Positions 18,095 to 24,778 of a stretch of DNA of 24,778 nt are shown one piece after another. The notes below the pieces were generated by a model. It was not told where the DNA came from and did no database searches. It saw only the letters and a list, made by a program, of their open reading frames with translations. Every line of letters begins with the position of its first letter. Position 1 is the stretch's first letter. The translations under genes and the position numbers were made by a program. The DNA comes from a virus, in IMG/VR virus record IMGVR_UViG_3300019132_000064, positions 1 through 24,778 of that record, one strand, 5' to 3'.

Positions 18095-19608
18095 TCGTCC
18101 CGAGCGGCGAAGGGCAGGGCGGGCCATTCAAGCTCCGCGAGTGGCAGAAGCGCTTCATCCGCGACATCTACGAGCCGCACAATCGAGTGACCGAGCGCCG
18201 GCTCGTGCGTCGGGCCATCCTCTCGATTGCGCGTAAGAACGGCAAGACGGCATTGATCGCGGCTCTCGTGCTCGCCCACTTGGTCGGACCTGAGGCAATC
18301 CAGAACGGGGAGATCTATTCCGCGGCGAACGACCGCGAGCAGGCTGCCCAGGTCTTCAAGATGGCTCGGCAAATCGTCGACGCTGATCCGGAGCTCAAGG
18401 CGCTTGTGCGGGTGATCCCGTCGACCAAGACTCTGGCCTGCTACTCCAACGGCTCATTCTATCGGGCGATCTCAGCGGAGGCAGGCACGAAACACGGCTT
18501 CAACCCATCACTGGTGATCTTCGATGAGCTGGCTCAAGCGAAAGACCGCGAACTTTATGACGTTCTTGATACTTCGATGGGTGCTCGTGCGGAGCCGCTC
18601 TTCGTAACCATCTCGACGCAGAGCAACGACCCCGAGCACATTCTGTCGAAGCTCATCGACGACGGCCTGGGAGCCAAAGACCCGACCATCGTCTGCCATC
18701 TCTATGCTGTTCCGGAGGAGCAGGAGGATATCTTCGAACCGAAGTGCTGGAAGCTGGCCAATCCGGCTCTTGGCGACTTTCGATCATTCGAGGATCTGAA
18801 AGCCATTGCCGACAAGGCTAGGCGGATGCCGGCAGAGGAGCCGAAGTTCCGGAACCTCTATCTCAACCAGCGCGTGGCGCCGACTGCTTCACTGATCTCG
18901 CGGGCCGAATGGATGGCCTGCGTTGGGGATGCCGAGTTTGAGGACGGAGAAGAGGTCTATCTGACGCTCGATATGTCCACGGTGGTCGACCTGACATCGC
19001 TCACCATGGGCAGCGCGGCCGATCCGACGAAGATCAAGCCGTTTTTCTGGAAGCCGGAAGACCTTTTGAGAGAGCACAGCAATCGTGACTTCGGCACGGG
19101 CAACCATCGCTATCTTGAGTGGGCACAACAGGGTTATCTCGAGGTCTCGCCTGGTCGCTCTATCGACCCCAAGGTTGTCGCTCTCCGAATTGCTGAACTC
19201 TGCGGCCAATATAAGGTGCTTGGCCTTGCGTATGACCGATGGCGCATCGACGACCTCTTGCGAGAATTTGACCGTATTGGCCTCCAAGCTTTCAAAGACG
19301 GCGAAAAAGGCGACGGCCTGAGGCTCATCCCATGGGGGCAGGGCTTCAGGGACATGGCGCCGGCCATTGATGCGCTCGAGCTGGCGGTGATCGAGCGCAA
19401 GCTCATCCACCCGAGCAATCCGGTGCTGAACTGGAACATGGCGAATGCGGTCGCGACTATGGATCCCGCCGGCAATCGCAAGATCGACAAGAACAAGGCC
19501 CGGTTCCGGATCGACGGCGCTGTGACGCTGGCGATGCTCTGCGGGCTCAAGTCTCGCGATCGCAAGGATGAGCGAAAGCCTGACTACCAGATGTTCGTGC
19601 TGGGCTGA
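17968..19608 (+). CDS. terL: Terminase large subunit
   Basis: A 546-aa packaging motor of the HK97 type. The N-terminal ATPase has Walker A ARKNGKTALI (about 88-97), Walker B SLVIFDELAQ (about 181-190), an Arg-rich start and LREWQKRFIRDIYEPH before it. The C-terminal nuclease begins near VYLTLDMSTVVDLTSL, with acidic residues typical of the RNase H-like fold. The ATG at 17968 is chosen for GGAGGAG eight bases upstream; 17926 is in frame but lacks this. This places about 127 bp over terS in another frame, longer than usual, and the first ~30 residues are basic and low in complexity, so a later non-ATG start is possible. Confidence 0.93.
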   Translation: MGRPPRTRSKGKGRAQTPRRKASQQVRRPDRAARVIAFIECLIVPSGEGQGGPFKLREWQKRFIRDIYEPHNRVTERRLVRRAILSIARKNGKTALIAALVLAHLVGPEAIQNGEIYSAANDREQAAQVFKMARQIVDADPELKALVRVIPSTKTLACYSNGSFYRAISAEAGTKHGFNPSLVIFDELAQAKDRELYDVLDTSMGARAEPLFVTISTQSNDPEHILSKLIDDGLGAKDPTIVCHLYAVPEEQEDIFEPKCWKLANPALGDFRSFEDLKAIADKARRMPAEEPKFRNLYLNQRVAPTASLISRAEWMACVGDAEFEDGEEVYLTLDMSTVVDLTSLTMGSAADPTKIKPFFWKPEDLLREHSNRDFGTGNHRYLEWAQQGYLEVSPGRSIDPKVVALRIAELCGQYKVLGLAYDRWRIDDLLREFDRIGLQAFKDGEKGDGLRLIPWGQGFRDMAPAIDALELAVIERKLIHPSNPVLNWNMANAVATMDPAGNRKIDKNKARFRIDGAVTLAMLCGLKSRDRKDERKPDYQMFVLG

Positions 19609-19622
19609 AAAGGAATCCAAGA

Positions 19623-21581
19623 ATGAACCGGATGTATTCGGTCCTTCACGTCAAGGCTGTGGAGGAGGAGCAGCGTATTATCCGCGGCGTGGCAACGACA
19701 CCCAATCCAGACCGTGTCGGCGATATCGTGGAACCCCTTGGCGTCCAGTTCAAGAACCCGATGCCACTGCTGCATCAGCACGACCACGACAAGCCGGTCG
19801 GCACCGTCACATTCGACCGACCCACCAAGGACGGCATCACTTTCGAGGCTCGTCTGCCGAAGATCGAGGAGCCCGGCCCGTTGCGCGACCGCGTGGAAAC
19901 GGCATGGGGCGAGGTCAAGGCTGGCCTGGTTCGTGCCGTGTCCATCGGCTTCCGCGCCCTCGAATATGCCTTTCTCGACAGCGGCGGCGTCCGGTTCACC
20001 GAAACCGAGGTGCTCGAGCTGTCCCTCGTCTCCGTGCCGGCCAATGCCGACGCGGTGATCTCCACCATCAAGTCGATTGATGCCCCATTGCTCGCCGCGA
20101 CCGGCAAAGAGCCCAAGGCAACCGATCGGCCTGTCCGTCCGGGCGCTTCCGGAAAATCCGTCAAATCCGTCAACTTGCGCCCGAAGGAGGGCACTAGAAT
20201 GAAGACCATCGCAGAACAGATCGCGGCTCTGGAGGCCTCTCGCGCCGCCAAGTCCGCTCGCATGGCCGAGGTCATGCAGAAGTCCATCGATGAAGGCCGC
20301 TCGACCGATCAGGCCGAGCAGGAGGAATTCGACACCCTAGAGCAGGAAGTCGAAGCCATCGACGGCGACCTGAAGCGTCTCCGGGCGCTGGAAAAGGCAC
20401 AGGCCTTGTCCGCAAAGCCTGTCGTGCACAATCAGATCAAGTCTTCCGACGAAGGCTCGGCAGCTCGATCCGGCATCGTGCTCAAGAACCCCGCTCCTGA
20501 GAAAGGTATCCGCTTCGCTCGCTATGCCCGCTGCTTGGGCCTCGCTCGCAAACAGGGTCGTGACGTGCTCAGCGTTGCCGAAGAGCAGTATGGCACCCGT
20601 GACCCGGATCTCGTCGGGATCGTCAAGGCCGCTGTCTCGGCCGTCAATACGAACACGGATGCGGCTCTCATCGGTAACGAAGGCGGCTTCGGTGACTTTG
20701 TGGAGTACTTGCGCCCCATGACCATCGTCGGGCGTTTCGGCAACGGTGGCGTTCCTGCCCTCCGTCGCGTTCCCTTCCGTGTCCCGCTGATCCAGCAGAC
20801 CGGCGGCTCGACCGGATACTGGGTGGGCGAGGGTGCCGCGAAGCCGCTCACCAAGCCAGCTTGGGGCCGCACTGAGCTTGCCCCGCTCAAGGCCGCCAAC
20901 ATCGCGGTTGCGACCATGGAGGCTCTTCGCGACAGCTCGCCCTCTGCCGAAACGCTGCTTCGCGACGACCTTGCAGCGGCTATCGCTGCAGCTATCGACT
21001 TGGCGTTCATCGATCCGGCCAATGCGGGCACGGCGGGAGTCAAGCCCCGCTCTATCACGAACGGTCTGACTCCGATTGCGTCGAGTGGCAACGACGCGGC
21101 GGCCATCCGTGAGGACGTGCGCCTCGCCATGGCGGCCTTTGTGGCGGCAAACAACCCGCTGTCCTCGGGCGTCTGGATCATGTCGGCCGGCACCGCCCTG
21201 GCTCTGTCGATGATGCGGACGGCGCTGGATCAGCCGGAGTTCGCAGGCATCACCATGACAGGTGGCACCTTCTTCCAGCTGCCTGTGATCGTGTCCGAGC
21301 ATGTGGGCGACTATGTGGTGCTCGCCAATGCCAGCGACGTGTGGGTTGCGGACGATGGCGGTGTGACGGTCGACATGTCGACTGAGGCATCGCTGCAGAT
21401 GGACGACGCCCCGGCCGGCTCGTCCGTCACCCCGACCGCCGCCCAGCTCGTGTCGATGTTCCAGACCAACAGCGTGGCCTTCCGCGCCGAGCGCACCATC
21501 AACTGGGCGCGGCGCCGTGACACCGGTGTAGCGGTGATCTCCGGCGTGGCCTGGGGCACTCCTGAGCCTGTGACCCCGTAA
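19623..21581 (+). CDS. Fused HK97-type prohead protease and major capsid protein
   Basis: A 652-aa fusion. Residues 1-150 are a U35-type prohead protease: GVATTPNPDRVGDIVEPLG, a His cluster LLHQHDHDKPVG (His51-55), catalytic Ser107 in AVSIGF, and LELSLVSVPANADA. After a linker, residue 193 begins the scaffold-like delta domain with a long coiled coil (EEFDTLEQEVEAIDGDLKRLRALEKAQ), then the capsid fold from about 290 (GNEGGFGDFVEYL, VPFRVPLIQQTGGSTGYWVGEGAAK, AFRAERTINWARRR). Proteolysis of the delta domain drives capsid maturation. A strong internal ribosome site may also yield free capsid protein. The gene follows TerL by 14 bp; the portal gene comes after it, not before. Confidence 0.93.
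   Translation: MNRMYSVLHVKAVEEEQRIIRGVATTPNPDRVGDIVEPLGVQFKNPMPLLHQHDHDKPVGTVTFDRPTKDGITFEARLPKIEEPGPLRDRVETAWGEVKAGLVRAVSIGFRALEYAFLDSGGVRFTETEVLELSLVSVPANADAVISTIKSIDAPLLAATGKEPKATDRPVRPGASGKSVKSVNLRPKEGTRMKTIAEQIAALEASRAAKSARMAEVMQKSIDEGRSTDQAEQEEFDTLEQEVEAIDGDLKRLRALEKAQALSAKPVVHNQIKSSDEGSAARSGIVLKNPAPEKGIRFARYARCLGLARKQGRDVLSVAEEQYGTRDPDLVGIVKAAVSAVNTNTDAALIGNEGGFGDFVEYLRPMTIVGRFGNGGVPALRRVPFRVPLIQQTGGSTGYWVGEGAAKPLTKPAWGRTELAPLKAANIAVATMEALRDSSPSAETLLRDDLAAAIAAAIDLAFIDPANAGTAGVKPRSITNGLTPIASSGNDAAAIREDVRLAMAAFVAANNPLSSGVWIMSAGTALALSMMRTALDQPEFAGITMTGGTFFQLPVIVSEHVGDYVVLANASDVWVADDGGVTVDMSTEASLQMDDAPAGSSVTPTAAQLVSMFQTNSVAFRAERTINWARRRDTGVAVISGVAWGTPEPVTP
20184..20201 (+). promoter_or_regulatory. 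Internal ribosome binding site and start within the protease-capsid gene
   Basis: AAGGAGG (20184-20190) stands eight bases before an in-frame ATG (20199) at the beginning of the capsid delta domain (MKTIAEQIAALEAS). It would give a 460-aa capsid precursor without protease, allowing many capsid subunits per protease. Confidence 0.6.
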
Positions 21582-21602
21582 TTGGGCAATCCAATGAAAC
21601 GA

Positions 21603-21625
21603 GACCGGCCGCTCAGTGGCCGGTC
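21603..21625 (+). promoter_or_regulatory. Intercistronic hairpin after the capsid gene
   Basis: GACCGGCC-GCTCAGT-GGCCGGTC: a perfect 8-bp stem with a 7-base loop, without a T-run. It lies between the capsid stop and the next ribosome site, so it probably protects or processes capsid mRNA or limits read-through. Confidence 0.6.
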
Positions 21626-21644
21626 CATCCAAAAGGAACCCGCG

Positions 21645-21950
21645 ATGAACAAGAGCATGATTGCAACCCGCCCGATGACTTACGGCACGCGCCGGCTCAA
21701 GGCAGGCGACGGTTTCACCGCGGCTTCGCGGGATGCTGATCTGTTGCAGCGCCTCGGTCGCGCCCGCTATGTCGAGGCAGAGCCACTCGGCCATGATCAG
21801 GACGGGAAGAAGGGCGGCTCCAAGGCGCCAAAGAAGGCGGATGACCTGAAGGAACTGCGGAAGCAGTATCAGGAGGTTGTCGGCAAGAAGCCCTTCGCTG
21901 GCTGGGATGCCGAGACCCTCAAGTCCAAGATCGCCGCTGCGAAGGCTTGA
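21645..21950 (+). CDS. 101-aa capsid-adjacent protein
   Basis: Start at 21645 (MNKSMIATRPMTYGTRRLKA) because AAGGA lies seven bases upstream; a longer frame from 21582 would cross the hairpin. Middle part GDGFTAASRDADLLQRLGRARYVE, Lys-rich linker, and a SAP/HeH-like C-terminus (DDLKELRKQYQEVVGKKPFAGWDAETLKSKIAAAKA). Between capsid and portal, it is a candidate decoration or small head protein. Function not known. Confidence 0.72.
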   Translation: MNKSMIATRPMTYGTRRLKAGDGFTAASRDADLLQRLGRARYVEAEPLGHDQDGKKGGSKAPKKADDLKELRKQYQEVVGKKPFAGWDAETLKSKIAAAKA

Positions 21951-21953
21951 TCC

Positions 21954-23303
21954 ATGCGCCTATTCGGGCTGAACATCACTCGCGCGCGAGCGACCGACGA
22001 GAAAGCCATGTCGCCTGTCGCGCAAGGGCGCGGCGGGTGGTATCGCATTTTCGAGCCGTTTGCCGGCGCGTGGCAGCAGAATGTCGAAGTCAAATACGAC
22101 TCCGTTCTGTCGAACCATGCCGACTTTGCCTGCCGTACGCTGATAGCGTCGGACATCGCGAAATTGCGGATCAAACTCGTGCAGAAGGATGCGGATGGCA
22201 TCTGGTCAGAGGTTGCCAATCCCGCCTATTCGCCAGTCCTTCGAAAGCCCAATGATTTCCAGACCCGCATCCAGTTCATGGAGGCTTGGGTTCTCTCTAA
22301 ACTCCAGCGTGGGAATGCCTACATCCTAAAACAGCGTGATGGCCGCGGCGTCGTCAAAAAGCTGTATGTGTTGGATCCGAACCTCGTCACGCCGCTTGTG
22401 GCGGATGATGGCAGCGTTTTCTATGAGCTCCATACGGATAAACTTAGTGGGTTATCCGAGCGTGTGGTCGTCCCGGCTCGCGAGATCATTCACGACCGTT
22501 TCAACTGCTTCTTCCATCCTCTCGTCGGGCTCTCCCCGATCTTCGCCGGAGGGCTCGCCGCTACGCAGGGGCTGGCGATCCAGAGCGACAGCACCTTGTT
22601 CTTCCAGAACGGGGCCCAGCCTGGCGGCATTCTGACGGCGCCGGGAGCAATTGGCGACGACACGGCGAAGCGGCTCAAGGAACATTGGGAGGCTAACTAC
22701 TCTGGCAAGAACTCGGGCAAGGTGGCGGTTCTTGGTGATGGCCTAAAATATGAAGCCATGAAGGCCAAGGCCGTCGACGCTCAGCTGATTGAGCAGCTGA
22801 AGTGGACCGCTGAGGTCGTCTGCTCGACCTATCATGTCCCGCCCTACAAGATCGGCGTTGGGCAGATGCCGACCTACAACAACATTCAGAGCCTGAACGT
22901 CGAGTATTATGCCCAGTGCCTGCAAGTGCTGATTGAGGCTATCGAACTCTGTCTCGATGAAGGCCTCGGCATGGGCGAGAACATCGGCACCGAGTTCGAC
23001 ACGGACAATCTCCTGCGCATGGACAGCGTGACGCAGATGGATGTGCTCGAGAAGGCCAAGAGCGTCATGACCTTGGACGAGCGCCGCAAGAAGCTGGAGC
23101 TCAAGAAAGTCCCGGGCGGGAATACGATCTACCTGCAACAGCAGGATCACTCCATTGAGGCGATTGCGGCACGCGATGCTCAGCTCATTGCCCAGGCGAA
23201 TGCGCCGGCAGAGCCCCCGGTTACTGAGCCTGTCGCCAATGACAATGCAGTCGAGGCGCAAGCCCGGGCCGCCTTGGTCGAAATCTACAAGGGACTTCGC
23301 TGA
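21954..23303 (+). CDS. HK97-family portal protein
   Basis: A 449-aa portal. Family features run throughout: early VKYDSVLSNHADFACRTLIASDIAKL, WVLSKLQRGNAYILKQRDGRG, LYVLDPNLVTPLV, GLSPIFAGGLAATQGLAIQ, QNGAQPGGILTAPGAI, and the late IGVGQMPTYNNIQSLNVEYYAQCLQ. A helical, Ala/Pro-rich tail ends it. Twelve copies form the ring through which DNA enters and to which the connector attaches. It overlaps the next gene by one base. In HK97 the portal gene precedes protease and capsid; here it follows them. Confidence 0.94.
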   Translation: MRLFGLNITRARATDEKAMSPVAQGRGGWYRIFEPFAGAWQQNVEVKYDSVLSNHADFACRTLIASDIAKLRIKLVQKDADGIWSEVANPAYSPVLRKPNDFQTRIQFMEAWVLSKLQRGNAYILKQRDGRGVVKKLYVLDPNLVTPLVADDGSVFYELHTDKLSGLSERVVVPAREIIHDRFNCFFHPLVGLSPIFAGGLAATQGLAIQSDSTLFFQNGAQPGGILTAPGAIGDDTAKRLKEHWEANYSGKNSGKVAVLGDGLKYEAMKAKAVDAQLIEQLKWTAEVVCSTYHVPPYKIGVGQMPTYNNIQSLNVEYYAQCLQVLIEAIELCLDEGLGMGENIGTEFDTDNLLRMDSVTQMDVLEKAKSVMTLDERRKKLELKKVPGGNTIYLQQQDHSIEAIAARDAQLIAQANAPAEPPVTEPVANDNAVEAQARAALVEIYKGLR

Positions 23304-24298
23304 TGTTCGATGGAAAAGCCTTCGGCCAAGAGATCGTCGGCGTGGTCAAGGACTTCGTGGGCAAGGAATTGGCCCCGATCCTGTCTCGCATGGACGCTTT
23401 GGAGAAGCGCTTCAATGAACTGCCGGCGCCGCGGGACGGCAAGGACGCCGATCTTGGCGAGGTTCGCCAGATCATCACGGAGGAGATCCAGGCGGTTAAG
23501 GAAATGGTCGAAGCGCTGCCTGCGCCGCCGATGCTGCCCGATATTCCCACAATGGTCGCTGAAAGCGTAGAGGCTGCCGTCGCCGCGCTCCCGGCACCGC
23601 AGGACGGCAAGAGTGTCACGGCAGAGGACGTTGCCCCGCTGATCGCCTCTGAGGTCGAGAAGCGCATCAAGGAACTCCCGATGCCCAAAGACGGGCAGGA
23701 CGGCAAGGATGGTGAGAGCATTGATCCAGCCGAAATGCAGCGGATGATTTCTGAGGCAGTTGAGAAAGCCATGTCGGCGTTCCCGATCCCGAAGGACGGC
23801 CTCGATGGGAAAGATGGGAAGGACGGCAAGGATGGCATCGGCCTCGCAGGCGCTCTCATCGACCGGGCTGGCGAGCTTGTCGTGACCCTGACGAACGGCG
23901 AGACCCGAAACCTCGGCCCTGTGGTTGGCAAGGACGGTGAACCCGGCAAGCCTGGTCTCGATGGCTTCGGCTTCGATGATCTTGAGGCCACCTATGACGG
24001 CGAGAAGACCGTCACCCTGAAATTCACCAAGGGCGAGCGCGTCAAGGAGTTCGCCTTTACCCTGCCGGTGGTCATTGACCGCGGGATCTACACCGAAGGC
24101 AAGACCTATTCTGCCGGCGATGGTGCCACGTGGGGCGGTTCCTTCTGGATTGCTCAGAAGGATACCTCGACCAAGCCCGGAGAAGGCGGCGATTGGCGTC
24201 TTGCTGTGAAGAAGGGCAGGGATGGCCGTGACGGCGTGATGAAGGAAGCCAGGCCGAACGAGCCGGTGCGTGTCGGCGTTCCAGCAAAAGGGGCATGA
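23303..24298 (+). CDS. Collagen-like virion protein with a carbohydrate-binding-type domain
   Basis: A 331-aa protein. The N-terminal ~110 residues are coiled-coil helices punctuated by Pro-rich repeats (LPAPRDGKDA, LPAPQDGKSV, LPMPKDGQDGKDGES, IPKDGLDGKDGKDGKDG), the last parts being G-x-y collagen-like triplets. After another DGEPGKPGLDGFG segment comes a compact beta domain with DRGIYTEGKTYSAGDGATWGGSFWIAQKDT and GDWRLAVKKGRDGRDG, resembling type-5/12 carbohydrate-binding folds. Such proteins are usually tail or head fibres binding cell-surface glycans. Here the gene lies between portal and connector, so head or neck decoration is possible. Confidence 0.75.
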   Translation: MFDGKAFGQEIVGVVKDFVGKELAPILSRMDALEKRFNELPAPRDGKDADLGEVRQIITEEIQAVKEMVEALPAPPMLPDIPTMVAESVEAAVAALPAPQDGKSVTAEDVAPLIASEVEKRIKELPMPKDGQDGKDGESIDPAEMQRMISEAVEKAMSAFPIPKDGLDGKDGKDGKDGIGLAGALIDRAGELVVTLTNGETRNLGPVVGKDGEPGKPGLDGFGFDDLEATYDGEKTVTLKFTKGERVKEFAFTLPVVIDRGIYTEGKTYSAGDGATWGGSFWIAQKDTSTKPGEGGDWRLAVKKGRDGRDGVMKEARPNEPVRVGVPAKGA

Positions 24299-24299
24299 T

Positions 24300-24593
24300 A
24301 TGGCGCTCATTACCCTCGAACAGGCCAAGCGCCAGCTCCGCATCGATCACGATGACGACAATGCCGACCTCCTCCTGAAGATGGAGCAGGCTTCGGCCAT
24401 TGTGGTGGATTACATCAAGCGGCCTGACCACGGCTGGACGGAAGAGACGGTGCCCCCACTCGTACAGGCCGCCATCCTCATTGTTCTGACCGATCTCTAC
24501 GACCGCCGGAACGGCACGGATAAAGATGACGTGCTTCTGTCTAAGCCCGTGCGAGACATTCTCGAACGCTTCAGGGACCCGGCTTTCGCATGA
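24300..24593 (+). CDS. Head-tail connector protein (gp6-like)
   Basis: A 97-aa protein starting MALITLEQAKRQLRIDHDDD, the standard opening of HK97 gp6-type adaptor (DNA-packaging-like) proteins, with NADLLLKMEQASAIVVDYIK and PPLVQAAILIVLTDLYDRR following. It forms the ring beneath the portal. The ATG at 24300 is chosen over 24270 because it follows the stop of the preceding gene and gives the family's usual N-terminus. Confidence 0.9.
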   Translation: MALITLEQAKRQLRIDHDDDNADLLLKMEQASAIVVDYIKRPDHGWTEETVPPLVQAAILIVLTDLYDRRNGTDKDDVLLSKPVRDILERFRDPAFA

Positions 24594-24778
24594 TTGTTCG
24601 CCTCGGATCAGTGACCGTCGAGACCTTCGACGGCTACACCGTCACGCGCTTTGCTGACGGCAAGGAAGTTCACGCCCTGCATGCTGAACAGCCGGGGCAG
24701 GCGGAAACCGCCAAGGGACTCGGCTATCCGGATGCTGAAGCCATGAACACCGAGCATGACCTAAGTAGGTCGTCATAA
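24590..24778 (+). CDS. 62-aa hypothetical protein
   Basis: MIVRLGSVTVETFDGYTVTR followed by FADGKEVHALHAEQPG and a short helical end. It starts within the connector stop (ATGA) and ends with the TAA that closes the window, so it is complete. Probably a small head-completion or accessory protein; no family recognised. Confidence 0.65.
   Translation: MIVRLGSVTVETFDGYTVTRFADGKEVHALHAEQPGQAETAKGLGYPDAEAMNTEHDLSRSS

Noticed and set aside
19134-21794. Long minus-strand frames opposite terminase and capsid genes (up to 485 aa)
   Set aside because: High-GC third positions on the plus strand keep the opposite frames open; their products are His/Arg-rich and match no family.

Overview
The window is most of a temperate siphovirus prophage of the HK97-capsid type. 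It sits in a GC-rich alphaproteobacterium, most likely Hyphomicrobiales (Bosea/Methylobacterium/Microvirga-like). I infer this from codon usage, a DUF2312/GapR-like gene, and an excisionase-integrase pair of a type I recognise from rhizobial prophages. No host gene is visible. The left edge is the stop codon of the integrase, so the left attachment site should lie just outside. The right edge is inside the head-tail joining genes; tail and lysis genes are outside.

Layout. (1) 1-1931, minus strand: a frameshifted tyrosine integrase, its overlapping excisionase and a doubtful ORF. (2) 1928-3664, minus: a C5-cytosine methyltransferase with its own operator-like upstream repeats. (3) 3836-7513, minus: a tightly overlapped left early operon. 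From the promoter end it runs: a 36-aa membrane peptide, a DUF7694-like protein, several micro-proteins, ERF single-strand annealing protein, lambda-exonuclease/YqaJ nuclease, a conserved phage protein and an HNH nuclease. (4) 7540-9725: the immunity region. It has a leftward promoter with two operators, a zinc-ribbon gene, a lipoprotein cargo gene, an S24 repressor (cI), three more operators, cro and a tR1-like terminator. (5) 9901-15209, plus: the right early operon. It encodes a CII-like regulator, small HTH proteins, a GapR-like protein, RuvC-like resolvase, a probable replication protein with iteron-like repeats, an MT-A70 adenine methyltransferase with an amber codon at position 3, and a NusG/RfaH-like antiterminator. 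(6) 15210-15850: a short promoter-hairpin-terminator leader, then a minus-strand XRE/micropeptide module with a large dyad operator. (7) 15899-17511: micro-proteins, a tRNA-like element, HNH and zinc-knuckle genes. (8) 17512-24778: a candidate cos region, TerS, TerL, a fused protease-capsid, portal, a collagen-like virion protein and a connector.

How it works together. The repressor probably binds five sites of the form ATACC-N5-GGTAT, at both the leftward promoter and the cI/cro region, as lambda CI does at OL and OR. The left operon supplies recombination (ERF plus exonuclease) and the right operon replication and resolution. A phage NusG paralogue, last in the right operon and immediately before a promoter-terminator leader, is the natural candidate for the late-gene antiterminator (the lambda Q role). 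The integrase frameshift and the methyltransferase stop suggest a prophage that is decaying or carries sequence errors. All family assignments are from reading the sequence; no searches were run.
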